In this document: positions 19,030 through 28,166 of the stretch, one piece after another | How the letters are laid out: each line of letters starts with the position of its first letter | How positions within the stretch are numbered: the first letter of the stretch is position 1 | Source: Planctomycetota bacterium | Lineage (GTDB): Bacteria > Planctomycetota > Phycisphaerae > Phycisphaerales > UBA1924 | Assembly: GCA_013285505.1 (NCBI GenBank) | Contig: CP053450.1 | Coordinates: 186,001-250,000, forward strand | DNA: 64,000 bases | Direction of reading: 5' to 3' | Program-made: the position numbers and the translations under genes | The notes under the pieces: model-generated | Seen by the model: the letters and a program-made list of their open reading frames with translations, nothing else | The model's database searches: none | What the model was told of the DNA's origin: nothing

Positions 19030-20841
19030 ATGGACTGGCAGATGGTACTCGTGGCGGCGGCCCTGGTCGGCATGCTGGGGTTGCTGGCGACCGGCCGGTT
19101 CGGCACCGACATCGTGATGATGGGCGTGCTCGCGCTGTTTCTGGTGACGCGGATCGTCACGCCGGAGCAGGCGTTCGCCGGGTTCTCGAACACGGGTCTG
19201 CTGACGGTGGCGTTCCTGTACATCGTGGCGACCGGGCTGCAGGAGACGGGCGCGATGGGCCTGCTGACCCATCGGTTCCTCGGCAGGCCCGGCTCGACGC
19301 TGGAGGCCCAGGCCCGGATCGCGCTGCCGGTCGCCGGCATGAGCGCGGTGCTGAACAACACGCCGATCGTGGCGATGTTCCTGCCGGTCATCCGCGATCT
19401 GTCGCGGCGGACGCGGATCCCCGCGAGCCAGCTCTTCATGCCGCTCTCTTTCGCGGCGATCCTCGGCGGGTGCTGCACGCTGATCGGCACGAGCACCAAC
19501 CTCGTCGTCTACTCGCTGATCAGTGCCCACAACACCAGCCACCCCGATGCCCAGCTCGAGAACTTCAGCTTGTGGAGCCTCACGCCGATCGGCCTGCCGG
19601 TCGCGGTCGTCGGCATGGTGTACATCTTCCTGCTCGGGCGGAGGTTGCTGCGGGACCGCGACGCCGACACCGTTCACGGCAGCGATCTGCGGGAGTATGT
19701 CACGGCGATGCGCGCGCAGGCCGGCTCGGCGGTCGTCGGCAAGACGATCGAGCAGGCCGGGCTCCGCCACCTGCCCGGGCTGTTTCTGACGCGGATCGAC
19801 CGCGAGACCGAGACGGTGCTCGCGGTTTCTCCCGACGAGGTGGTCCGCGAGGGCGACGTGCTGGTCTTTGCCGGTGCGCTGGACTCGGTGGTGGATCTGC
19901 AGAAGATCAGGGGCCTCACGCCCGTCGCCGACGACGCGGCCGTCGAGCACTACCGGCCCAAGATGCGGCTCATGGAGGCGGTGATCAGCCGGGCTTCGCC
20001 GCTGGTCGGTCGGACGATCCGCGGGGCGGAGATCCGCACGCGGTATGGCGCGGCGGTAGTGGCGGTCCACCGTCTCGGCCACCCGCTCAAGGGCCGCCTG
20101 GGCGACATCGTGCTGCGGGAGGGCGACACGCTGCTGCTCGAGGCCGAGCCGGGCTTTGCGAAGCGCTTCCGCACCTCGGCGTCGTTCCACCTAGTCAATG
20201 CGCTGGAGGGATCGGCCACGCCGCGGCACGAGCGGGCGTGGATCGCCATCGCCATCCTCATCGGGCTGATCGCGCTGATGTCGTCGGGCACGCTGCCGAT
20301 CATCGGCGACCTGCCCGAGGTGGTCGTGGCGATGGTCGCGGCCGGGGCGATGATCCTCTTCCGCTGCTGCACCGGGCCGCAGGCTCGGGCGGGGATCGAG
20401 TGGCCGGTCCTGCTGGTGATCGGGACTGCGTTCGGCATCGGCAAGGCGATGGAGACCTCGGGGCTCGCGGCGGCGGCGGCCCAGGGCGTGGCGATGGTCG
20501 CGGGCAACTTCGGCCCGGCGGCGTTGCTCACGACGATCTATCTGGTCACGCTGGGCTTTACGATCCTGATCTCCAACAACGCTGCGGCTGCGCTGATGTT
20601 CCCCGTCGCCCTCGGCGTGGCGATGTCCGGGGACCTGCCGTTCATGCCCTTCGCCCTGGCGGTGGCGTTCGGCGCCAGCCTCGAGTTCATGACCCCGCTG
20701 GGCTATCAGACCAATCTCATGGTGATGGGGCCGGGCGGGTACCGGTACGCCGACTTCCTGCGCTTCGGCGGGCCGCTGACGCTGCTCGCGGCTGTCGTGG
20801 CCATCGGCGGGATCTGCTTCCGGTACGGGCTGGGGTTCTGA
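19030..20841 (+). CDS. SLC13/DASS-type anion transporter with two RCK_C domains
   Basis: The 603-residue protein has N- and C-terminal membrane halves of the SLC13 (divalent anion:Na+ symporter) type. The first half includes the SNT motif GMSAVLNNTPIVAMFLPVIR and the repeated LIGTSTNLVVYSLI. The second half carries an equivalent hairpin (NNAAAALMFPVALG) and TPLGYQTNLMVMGPGGYRYA. Two cytoplasmic TrkA-C/RCK_C domains lie between them (about 215-295 and 305-385; VVGKTIEQAGLRHLPGLFLT and LVGRTIRGAEIRTRYGAAVV). This arrangement is that of SAC1/SLT-type sulfate transporters. Specificity is inferred. A paralogue follows 133 bases downstream. Confidence 0.85.
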   Translation: MDWQMVLVAAALVGMLGLLATGRFGTDIVMMGVLALFLVTRIVTPEQAFAGFSNTGLLTVAFLYIVATGLQETGAMGLLTHRFLGRPGSTLEAQARIALPVAGMSAVLNNTPIVAMFLPVIRDLSRRTRIPASQLFMPLSFAAILGGCCTLIGTSTNLVVYSLISAHNTSHPDAQLENFSLWSLTPIGLPVAVVGMVYIFLLGRRLLRDRDADTVHGSDLREYVTAMRAQAGSAVVGKTIEQAGLRHLPGLFLTRIDRETETVLAVSPDEVVREGDVLVFAGALDSVVDLQKIRGLTPVADDAAVEHYRPKMRLMEAVISRASPLVGRTIRGAEIRTRYGAAVVAVHRLGHPLKGRLGDIVLREGDTLLLEAEPGFAKRFRTSASFHLVNALEGSATPRHERAWIAIAILIGLIALMSSGTLPIIGDLPEVVVAMVAAGAMILFRCCTGPQARAGIEWPVLLVIGTAFGIGKAMETSGLAAAAAQGVAMVAGNFGPAALLTTIYLVTLGFTILISNNAAAALMFPVALGVAMSGDLPFMPFALAVAFGASLEFMTPLGYQTNLMVMGPGGYRYADFLRFGGPLTLLAAVVAIGGICFRYGLGF

Positions 20842-20974
20842 TCGGGGCCGATCCTGCCCGTTGTCGCCACACTCGCTGCGACTGTCGGCCCGATCTGGCC
20901 GATTCTCCCCGGGGCCGGCCCCCCGGCCGGGTCCGCCCGCGTCGGGTACCGTGCCGCATTGGGAGAACCACCGA

Positions 20975-22873
20975 TTGCCCTGGGAGACTTGGTACACCCT
21001 GATCGTCGTCGTGCTGCTGGTGGGAGCCATGGTCTCCAACCGGGTCGGCACCGATACGGCCATGCTGGGGGCCCTCACGCTGCTGATGGTGGCGGGCATC
21101 GTCGAGCCGGCCAAGGCGGTCGCGGGGTTTGCTGATCCGTCGGTGCTGATGATCGCGGCGCTGTTCGTGGTGGCGTGTGGCCTGAGCGAGACGGGGGCGA
21201 CGGCGGCTCTGGCTCACAAGCTGCTGGGCAGGCCCAACAACGGCATCAGCGCCCGATTCCGGCTGATGATCCCGGTGGCGGCGATGTCGGCGTTCATGAA
21301 CAATACGCCGATCGTCGCGATGTACCTGCCGATCGTGCACGACTGGGCCCGCAAGCTGCGCCTGAGCCCGAGCCGGCTGTACATGCCGCTGTCGTTCGCG
21401 GCGATCATGGGCGGGGCGTGCACGCTGATCGGCACGAGCACCAACATCGCGGTCAACCAGTTGTATCTCAACGCCTTCGACGCCGACGGCGACCGCCTCA
21501 TCGAGACCTTCGGGCTGGCGCGGCCCTCGGCGGCCATGCAGTTCTGGTGGATCGCCATCATCGGCCTGCCGACGACGATCGTCGGCATCGTGTTCGTCTC
21601 GATCGGGGCCAAGTGGTTCCTGCCCGAGCGGGTGCCGCCCGATTCCGGCGAGGTCGAACGCCGCCGCTACACGCTCGAGATGATGGTCGAGGCCGGCAGC
21701 CCGATCGTCGGCAAGAGCGTCGAGCAGGCCGGCCTGCGCCACCTGCCCGGGCTCTTCCTGACCGAGATCGCCCGCGACGGGAACCTGATCCAGGCCGTGG
21801 GCCCGGAGGAGATCCTCGAGGCGGGCGATGTGCTGCTGTTTGTCGGGGTGGTCGATTCGGTCGCGGACCTGCTCAAGATCCGCGGCCTCGTGCCCGCCAC
21901 CGATCAGGTCAAGAAGGTCGAGACCGACCGCCACACCCGCACGCTGGTCGAGGCGGTGGTGAGCCACTCCTCGCCGCTGGTCCGGCGGACGGTCCGGCAG
22001 AGCCAGTTCCGCACCCGCTACAACGCGGCGATCATCGCGGTGCACCGGGGCGGCGAGCGCGTCGGGGGCAAGGTCGGCGACATCGTGCTGCAGCCGGGCG
22101 ACACGCTGCTGCTCTCGACCCACGCGGGTTTCGTCCCGGCCCACCGCAACAGCGACCACTTCTACCTCTGCTCGAGCGTCGAGGGCGCCCGCGAGGTTTT
22201 CCACGAGCGTGCCCGGCTGTCTCTGGGCATCATGGCTCTGCTGGTGGTGCTGATGACAGCGCCGACGGCCAAGATCTTCACGGGGCTAAACGCCCGCTAC
22301 GGGCTCGACCTGCCGCCCAACGGCATCCCGCCGCTGGTGGCGGCGTTTGTCTGCGCGACGCTCATGGTCTGGACCCGTTGCTGCACGGGCACGACGGCGC
22401 GTCGGAGCATCAACTGGCAGGTGCTGATCGTGATCGGGGCGGCGATCGGCGTGGGCAAGGCCATGGACGCCAGTGGTGCGGCCCGGGCGATCGCCGATGC
22501 GCTCTTTGCCGCCGCCGGAGGGCTGGGGCCGCGGGGCCTGCTGTTTAGCTTCAGCCTGCTGACGGCGGTGCTCTGCCAGATGGTGACCAACAAGGGTGCG
22601 GCCGTGCTGATGTTCCCCATCGCGATGGCCCTGGCTGCGGAGGGCAACGGCGGGGCGGGGCTCAATCCGGAGCCTTTCATCCTGACGCTGATGGCCTCGG
22701 CGGCGAGCAGCTACATGACCCCGGTGGGGTTTGTGACCAACCTGATGGTCTACGGCCCGGGGGGATACCGGTTTACCGACTACTTCCGCCTGGGCATCCC
22801 CCTGACGCTGTTGGTGGCCACCTTGTGCGCGATCATCGCCCCGATGGCCTTCCCGTTCCAAGGCCACCTCTGA
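20975..22873 (+). CDS. Second SLC13/DASS-type anion transporter with RCK_C domains
   Basis: This 632-residue paralogue of the preceding gene has the same layout: GAMVSNRVGTDTAMLGALTL at the start, NNTPIVAMYLPIVHDWARK, LIGTSTNIAVNQL, two RCK_C domains (SPIVGKSVEQAGLRHLPGLF and SPLVRRTVRQSQFRTRYNAA), and a second half with TNKGAAVLMFPIAMAL and SYMTPVGFVTNLMVYGPGGY. The TTG start at 20975 is preferred because GGGAG lies 9 bases upstream. A GTG at 20951 is the alternative. Tandem duplication suggests two transporters with different affinity or regulation. Sulfate is a likely substrate given the sulfotransferase-rich locus that follows. Confidence 0.84.
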   Translation: MPWETWYTLIVVVLLVGAMVSNRVGTDTAMLGALTLLMVAGIVEPAKAVAGFADPSVLMIAALFVVACGLSETGATAALAHKLLGRPNNGISARFRLMIPVAAMSAFMNNTPIVAMYLPIVHDWARKLRLSPSRLYMPLSFAAIMGGACTLIGTSTNIAVNQLYLNAFDADGDRLIETFGLARPSAAMQFWWIAIIGLPTTIVGIVFVSIGAKWFLPERVPPDSGEVERRRYTLEMMVEAGSPIVGKSVEQAGLRHLPGLFLTEIARDGNLIQAVGPEEILEAGDVLLFVGVVDSVADLLKIRGLVPATDQVKKVETDRHTRTLVEAVVSHSSPLVRRTVRQSQFRTRYNAAIIAVHRGGERVGGKVGDIVLQPGDTLLLSTHAGFVPAHRNSDHFYLCSSVEGAREVFHERARLSLGIMALLVVLMTAPTAKIFTGLNARYGLDLPPNGIPPLVAAFVCATLMVWTRCCTGTTARRSINWQVLIVIGAAIGVGKAMDASGAARAIADALFAAAGGLGPRGLLFSFSLLTAVLCQMVTNKGAAVLMFPIAMALAAEGNGGAGLNPEPFILTLMASAASSYMTPVGFVTNLMVYGPGGYRFTDYFRLGIPLTLLVATLCAIIAPMAFPFQGHL

Positions 22874-23019
22874 CAGGGCTTTCCGCGCCGGTTCGTCGGC
22901 AGGAGGCGAACCCGGACACGGCCCGGGCCGATACAGGTACACTCCGGGCCGCGTCGTGCGGCACGGGGTCCGAGAACGCGACGGCGACCGACGGGATGTG
23001 ACGGAAGGGACGCACGCCA

Positions 23020-24079
23020 GTGAAGGTGCTCGTGACGGGTGGTTCGGGGTTCATCGGCTCGTATTTCGTCGAGCGGCTGGCGGACGAGGGCCGCGAGCTT
23101 GTCATTCTCGACCTCATCGACCCGCCCGACTGGTACCCCAACCACACCTACATCAAGGGCGACGTCCGCGACCCCGCCGCCGTGAAGCGCGCTCGCCGGG
23201 TGCGACCGCGTCGTCCACCTGGCCGCGGCCCACCACGACTTCGGCATCGAGCACGACACCTACTACTCGGTCAACGAGTTCGGGACCAAGGTCGTCTGCG
23301 ACGCCATGGACCAGCTCGGCGTCCGGGACATCACGTTCTACTCCACCGTCGCGACCTATGGCGATGCCCCGGAGCCCCACCACGAAGAGGCCCCCACCAA
23401 GCCCAACTCCCCCTACGGCGGCAGCAAGCTCAAGGGCGAAGAGGTCCTCAAGGCGTGGACCGACCAGGGCGACGGGCGGCGGGCGCTGGTCATCCGCCCC
23501 ACCGTCACCTTCGGCGTGCGCAACTTCGCGAACATGTACTCGCTGATCCGCCAAGTGGCCAGCGGCAAGTATCTCGAGTTCGGCCCCGGCGAGAACATCA
23601 AGAGTCTCAGCTATGTCGAGAACATCGTGGACGCGACGCTCTTCCTGCTGGAGAAGCCGGTTGGCGACGCCAGCGCCGACAGCAAGAGCGAACTGAAGCC
23701 TTTCGAAATCTTCAACTACATCGACAAGCCCGACCTGACCAGCAAGCAGATCTCGCACGCGGTGTTCAGGTCGCTGGGCAAGAAGCCGCCGGGCTTTGTC
23801 CTGCCGCTGTGGGTGGGGCTGGTGCTGGCGATCCCCTTCGACATCGTGATCGCCCTGACCGGCAAGAACCTGCCGATCTCGAGCGCACGGCTCAAGAAGC
23901 TGTTCCACACGCAGACCAAGTTTGAGGCCGACAAGCTGGCCGCGGCCGGCTACACCCCGCGCGTGCCGCTGACCGAGGGCATCGACCGGATGGTCAAGTG
24001 GTATCAGGCCTCGGGCGGCACCCAGACCGCCGAGTGGCACCAGCCGCCGAAGGACGTGGTGATCGTGGCGGAGGGGTAG
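23020..24079 (+). CDS. NAD-dependent sugar epimerase/dehydratase (extended SDR); frame broken near 23190
   Basis: The N-terminus MKVLVTGGSGFIGSYFVERL is an extended-SDR Rossmann motif (GxxGxxG). HLAAAHHDFG, YSTVATYGDAPEPHHEEAPT and the catalytic YGGSKLKGEE (YxxxK) follow, then RPTVTFGVRNFANMYSLI. The enzyme class modifies nucleotide sugars. A hydrophobic stretch near the C-terminus (LPLWVGLVLAIPFDIVIAL) recalls 3-beta-HSD-like members and may attach it to the membrane. The GTG start at 23020 is used. The frame breaks at 23187-23193 (AAGCGCGCTC); one extra CG joins AAVKRA to LAGCDRVVHLAAA. It opens the polysaccharide locus. Confidence 0.82.
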
Positions 24080-24195
24080 TCGCTCGGACTCAACGAGCTG
24101 GGTTACCCACGAACTGGGTCACGAACGAGCCCGGACATCAGCGAACCCAGAGCACCGGTTCGGGTTGCTCCGCCCGCGACCAGCCGCCCGCGTTT

Positions 24196-24219
24196 CCCGA
24201 GCTTGCGCTCGGGGCTCGT
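24196..24219 (+). repeat. 24-bp dispersed palindromic repeat, copy 1
   Basis: The sequence starts CCCGAGCTTGCGCTCGGG and continues GCTCGT; the first 18 bases form a hairpin. Two further exact copies are at 31313-31336 (reverse) and 31378-31401 (forward). It lies in the gap before the zinc-ribbon membrane protein. Confidence 0.75.
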
Positions 24220-24253
24220 CAGGCTCGACGCGAGGTCCGAGTAGACTGCCCCC

Positions 24254-25156
24254 ATGCTCTTTTACGGCTTGCTCAGCCTGTTCCTCCCGGCGATCTTTCT
24301 GGTCGTCATCGTGTGGGCGGGGGTCACGGTGCTGCGGGCGGTCACGTTGCCCCGAAAGGCCTCGCGGTTCTCCGCGTGCGGCAGCTGCGGCTACGCCGTC
24401 GCCGAGCTCGACTCGCTGGTGTGCCCCGAGTGCGGGAACGACCTGCGGCAGAGCGGGATCGTCACGCCCCGGATCGAGATGATCCGCCGCGGCTCGCTGA
24501 CCACCGCGATCCTCGCGTGGACCTTCCTGTGCGGGACCGGCGGCTACTTCCTGTTCTCGTTCGTGGTCCTCTCGGTGCTCTTCCGCTCCGGCTTCAACGT
24601 CGCGGCCAGCACCAACTCGTGGCAGCAGCAGCTCACCCCGGCCTCCGGCACCTACCAGTCGGTCACGGTGGTCTATGAAAGCGACTTCCGATCGCTGACC
24701 GATGTCGTTGATATCGAGCTCGTGCTGGCCGACGGCACCACCCGCACACTCACGCTCGACCCGACGACCGAGCGGGTCGAGGGCGAAGACTCTCAGCTCA
24801 CCGACTGGAGCGGCGACACACTCGAGGCTTGGTATGCCGAGGGCGGGCTCGACATCACCGACCCCGCCCTCGCGGCCGAGGCTGCGGAGGTTGGCAGGTA
24901 CGTCGATCTGCTGCTCATGTCCCCCAGCACGGGCTCGACCAGCACCTTCAACCACCACACACCCAACCTGACGCTCGGTACCACCGCCGCCTCGGTGCAG
25001 TCGGCCGCGAGCATGAGCCGCGCCGGGCTCGCCGTGATCGCGGCGATCGTCGTGTCCGCGCTGGTGTACGTGGTCGGTGTGGTGTGGATCGTCCTGCGGC
25101 GGCGGAAGCTGCTGCGGAGCGTGGACAAGGCCGAGGTCGAGTCACTCGCTGCGTGA
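24254..25156 (+). CDS. Zinc-ribbon membrane protein of unknown function
   Basis: The 300-residue protein has an N-terminal membrane helix (LFLPAIFLVVIVWAGVTVL), a four-cysteine ribbon CGSCGYAVAELDSLVCPECG (about 46-65), a second helix near 88-112 (TTAILAWTFLCGTGGYFLFS), an outer domain rich in Thr/Ser/Asp of about 130 residues, and a C-terminal helix near 262-285 followed by a basic end. The CPECG ribbon plus membrane layout recurs at 3023-4792 and is common in planctomycete membrane proteins. I do not recognise its function. The last 15 bases overlap the convergent deacetylase gene. Confidence 0.72.
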   Translation: MLFYGLLSLFLPAIFLVVIVWAGVTVLRAVTLPRKASRFSACGSCGYAVAELDSLVCPECGNDLRQSGIVTPRIEMIRRGSLTTAILAWTFLCGTGGYFLFSFVVLSVLFRSGFNVAASTNSWQQQLTPASGTYQSVTVVYESDFRSLTDVVDIELVLADGTTRTLTLDPTTERVEGEDSQLTDWSGDTLEAWYAEGGLDITDPALAAEAAEVGRYVDLLLMSPSTGSTSTFNHHTPNLTLGTTAASVQSAASMSRAGLAVIAAIVVSALVYVVGVVWIVLRRRKLLRSVDKAEVESLAA

Positions 25157-26008
25157 TGCGCCGACCAACTCCCCCACCGTTCCCCACCGGAAATCACTCA
25201 GCAGGCTCGCAAACCGCGCCTCGCACCGGCCGAGGCTGTTGTAGTGCCGGAAGGCGTGGCTCTTCTTGAGACCCGTCATGCGGGGCTGGCCGGGGTCGAT
25301 TTCCCACGGGTGGATGTAGAAGACGTACGGCCCGCCACCGCGAAGGATCTTCGACACGCCGCGCTTGAAGACCGGGTAGGGGATCAGCCGGAAGTAGCCG
25401 CCGCCGCCCCACGGCACGCCCTTCTTGCCGAGTTGCAGCGTCGAGACGCAGACCTCTTTGAACCCGGGCCTGATCTCGACGATCGGCTCGCCCGCGTCCA
25501 TGCCGCTGAGCTTGCCGTAGCGGTCGTGGGCGACGGTCGGGAAGGCGGAGCTGTCGTAGGTGAAGCCCTCTTCCTGGAGGATGTCGATCGCCCAGTCGGT
25601 GATGGAGAAGCTGGGTGCGCGGTAGCCGCGGATCTGTGCGCCGGTGAGGTCCTCCACCAGCGCCTTGGCCCGGCGGATGTCCTCACGAAACTCCTCGTGC
25701 GAGAGCGAGTAGATCAGGTCGTGCCCGTAGCCGTGGCTGGCGATCTCGTGCCCGGCGTCGGCGATGCGCTTGATGAGCGCGGGACACTTGTCGGCCACCC
25801 AGCCGAGTATGAAGCACGTGCACGTCACGCCCCGCTCGGCCATCAGCTCAAGCATGCGGTCGGTGTTGCGCTCGACCCGCAGCTCGCGCTCGTCCCAGGT
25901 GTCGCGCGCCACCACGCCCTTGAGGTTCTCGACCTGGAACCAATCCTCGACGTCGATCGACATCGCCGCCTTGGCGTCCTTCGGGTTGGTGGAGGTAGTC
26001 TTGGCCAT
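25142..26008 (-). CDS. Polysaccharide deacetylase, XrtA/PEP-CTERM-associated type
   Basis: The 288-residue NodB-fold enzyme has MSIDVEDWFQVEN (catalytic Asp of motif 1), HEIASHGYGHDLIYSL (motif 2 HxxxH zinc ligands), GYRAPSFSITDWAIDIL (motif 3) and YFRLIPYP with a C-terminal HPWEIDPGQP region. This matches the family found beside exosortase/EPS clusters (DUF3473 tail). It would remove N-acetyl or other acyl groups from the locus's glycan. It is the last gene of a four-gene run on the minus strand (sulfotransferase, glycosyltransferase, formyltransferase-like, deacetylase), 11 bases after the previous stop. Confidence 0.9.
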   Translation of the reverse strand: MAKTTSTNPKDAKAAMSIDVEDWFQVENLKGVVARDTWDERELRVERNTDRMLELMAERGVTCTCFILGWVADKCPALIKRIADAGHEIASHGYGHDLIYSLSHEEFREDIRRAKALVEDLTGAQIRGYRAPSFSITDWAIDILQEEGFTYDSSAFPTVAHDRYGKLSGMDAGEPIVEIRPGFKEVCVSTLQLGKKGVPWGGGGYFRLIPYPVFKRGVSKILRGGGPYVFYIHPWEIDPGQPRMTGLKKSHAFRHYNSLGRCEARFASLLSDFRWGTVGELVGASRSE

Positions 26009-26019
26009 GCAGCGTGATT

Positions 26020-26805
26020 CTAGAGCATCCGGTGTCCGCGCTTGCGGAACGCGCGGACATCCTTCGGCTTCGGGAAACTGAAATACCTCTTGCCCGTCAT
26101 GTCCAGCGGCGTGGCGACAACTTCCCCCGACGCGAACCGCTCGAGCACCTCGAGCATGAGCCGCGCGCTCTCCTGCTTGGTGCCGACGATCACCCGGTCG
26201 AGGCTGTCACGCTCCCGCAGCGGGAACTCGCGGACCTGCACGATGCCGCCGGCGTCGAGTTTCTCGACCATCTCGTGAACCGTCAGCGTCGCGGCCTGCT
26301 CGCCATGAAGCAACTGCCAGAAATTCGGCATCATCCCGCGATAGATCGGCAGACGGCCGCAGTGGATGTTGATGCAGCGCTCGCCGGCCGCGCCGAGGAT
26401 GCCCTTCTTGAAGATCTCCGGAGCCGCGACCGAGACGATGATGTCGGGCCGGATCTCGTCCTTGACCTTCGAGACGTACGCCTCGTCGTTGACCGACGCG
26501 GTCTCGACCAGGGGCACGCCGGCGTCCCTCGCCAGCTTGCCGATGTTGTAGCCGCGGAGCTTGACCATCGCGAACCGGAAGCACAGCCGCACAAAATCGA
26601 CCGGACCGTAGAAGCTCAGCATGCGCCTGGCGGTCTTCCAGATCGGCTCGTGGAACGCCTCGCTGATGGTGATGCCGACCAGCTCGATTCGGTCCCGCGG
26701 CCACTCGGCGAAGAACACCTCGAAGAACTTGACCACATACAGCGGATCATCCTCGGTGATCAGCAGCACGCGGAGCTTGTCGGTGGAGTTCGGCGTCTCT
26801 GTCAT
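26020..26805 (-). CDS. Formyltransferase-family protein (methionyl-tRNA/sugar formyltransferase-like)
   Basis: The 261-residue protein has the formyl_trans_N fold. RPDIIVSVAAPEIFKKGILG precedes the catalytic stretch INIHCGRLPIYRGMMPNFWQ (Asn, His and downstream residues), and VHEMVEKLDAGGIVQVREFP follows, the standard formyltransferase core. It lacks the tRNA-binding C-terminal domain of Fmt, and the setting within a glycan operon favours a sugar N-formyltransferase acting on an amino-sugar nucleotide. Its start overlaps the stop of the upstream glycosyltransferase (ATGA). N-formylation plus deacetylation would tailor amino sugars in the product. Confidence 0.83.
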   Translation of the reverse strand: MTETPNSTDKLRVLLITEDDPLYVVKFFEVFFAEWPRDRIELVGITISEAFHEPIWKTARRMLSFYGPVDFVRLCFRFAMVKLRGYNIGKLARDAGVPLVETASVNDEAYVSKVKDEIRPDIIVSVAAPEIFKKGILGAAGERCINIHCGRLPIYRGMMPNFWQLLHGEQAATLTVHEMVEKLDAGGIVQVREFPLRERDSLDRVIVGTKQESARLMLEVLERFASGEVVATPLDMTGKRYFSFPKPKDVRAFRKRGHRML

Positions 26806-28166
26806 GCGCTTTGGACCTCCACCGCCGCCCCGGCCGCGAGATCGCGCTCGAGCCGCGCCCGCAGCGCGTCGCGGTCTTCCGGTGAGTAGGCCGGGTCGGC
26901 CAGCCGCAGCACGTCGGCGTATTTGGCGGCACAGATCTGCCTGGTGTACCCGCGTTCAAAGGTGGACCGGGCGTTGATCCCGAGCCGCCGCACCCGCGCC
27001 GGGTCGGCGATGAGCTCGCGCAGCTTGGACGCGAGCCTCTCGGCATCGCCCAGCTCGCACCAGATGCCGCAGTCGTTCCGCTCGACGATCTCCCGCAGCT
27101 CCGACCACGACTCGCTCAGCCCGACGATCGGCTTGCCGACGGCCAGCGACGTGTAGAGCTTGCTCGGGAAGCTGATCCCCTCGATGCCCTTGGCGATCGT
27201 CACCAGCGAGGCGTCGCAGGCGTTGAGCGACTCGTTGAGCTTCTCGAACGGCTGATAGGGCAGCGTCACGGTGTTGGTGAGCTTGCGGCGGGCGATCTCG
27301 TCCTCGATCCACTTCTTCTTGCCGCCGCCGCCGACGAGCACCAGCTTGAACGGCTCGTCGCGCAGCAGCTCGGCCGCGGCCAGCACCGTCTCAAACTCGT
27401 AGTACAGCCCCATGTTGCCCGAGTAGAGCAGCACGAAGTCGTCCACCAGCCCGTGCTCGCGCGCGACCGACGAGTCGGCCTTGTCCATCGGCGAGAGGTC
27501 CTCGCCGTCGGCCCAGTTGGGGATCACGTGGATGTGGTCCTCCGGCACCTCGTAGGTCTCGTGCACGAGCTTCTTGGCGGCCTTGCAGAGCACGATCGTC
27601 TCGCGAGAGCGGTTGTACTTGCGGCGGTTGAGCCAGGTCCAGAGCCGCTCGATCAGGCTGCCCCGTTTGAACGTGCCCACCCAGACACCCAGCTGCGGGT
27701 GCGCATCGTGCAGCAGCGTGACGTAGTGGTGCTCGCGGAACAGCCGCACGAACGCGCCGATCGCGCCCAGGAAGGGCGGGTTGGTGGTGTAGAGATAGAC
27801 CGTGTCCCGACGGCTGCGGAAGAGCATGCTCAGGATCATCGGCACGACGAACGTCAGGTAGTTGATCACCCGGCCGGGCAGGAAGTTCTTGTCAAACCGG
27901 GCCACTTTGAGCCGGCGGATCTTCACCCCGTCGGCCGTCTCGCGGAGCGGGCAGTCCTGCCAGGTGTCCGGCGGGCCGTAGGAGGGCCGGCCGGTCAGCA
28001 CCTCGACCTCGAACCCCAGCTTCACCAGCTCGACCGCCAGCTCGTGCAGCAGGTGTCCGGTCGAGGCGACGTCGGGCACGTAGTACTGGTTGAGAATCAG
28101 CACGCGCGTCGGGCGTTGCCCCACGCGTCCTGCTGTCGTCGGAGCTTTGGCGTTCGAACGGCTCAC
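26802..28166 (-). CDS. Glycosyltransferase family 4 (WcaI-like)
   Basis: This 454-residue GT-B enzyme starts RVLILNQYYVPDVASTGHLL after a short basic tail and has the WcaI-type N-terminal domain. The donor-binding domain includes LLYSGNMGLYYEFETVLAAA, KLVLVGGGGKKKWIEDEI and the late GKPIVGLSESWSELREIVER with the family's acidic residues. It would add a sugar to a lipid-linked oligosaccharide at the cytoplasmic face. The GTG start overlaps the upstream sulfotransferase stop (GTGA). The coding run (28163-29068, then this gene, 26020-26805, 25142-26008) is clearly one operon. Confidence 0.9.
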   Translation of the reverse strand: MSRSNAKAPTTAGRVGQRPTRVLILNQYYVPDVASTGHLLHELAVELVKLGFEVEVLTGRPSYGPPDTWQDCPLRETADGVKIRRLKVARFDKNFLPGRVINYLTFVVPMILSMLFRSRRDTVYLYTTNPPFLGAIGAFVRLFREHHYVTLLHDAHPQLGVWVGTFKRGSLIERLWTWLNRRKYNRSRETIVLCKAAKKLVHETYEVPEDHIHVIPNWADGEDLSPMDKADSSVAREHGLVDDFVLLYSGNMGLYYEFETVLAAAELLRDEPFKLVLVGGGGKKKWIEDEIARRKLTNTVTLPYQPFEKLNESLNACDASLVTIAKGIEGISFPSKLYTSLAVGKPIVGLSESWSELREIVERNDCGIWCELGDAERLASKLRELIADPARVRRLGINARSTFERGYTRQICAAKYADVLRLADPAYSPEDRDALRARLERDLAAGAAVEVQSA

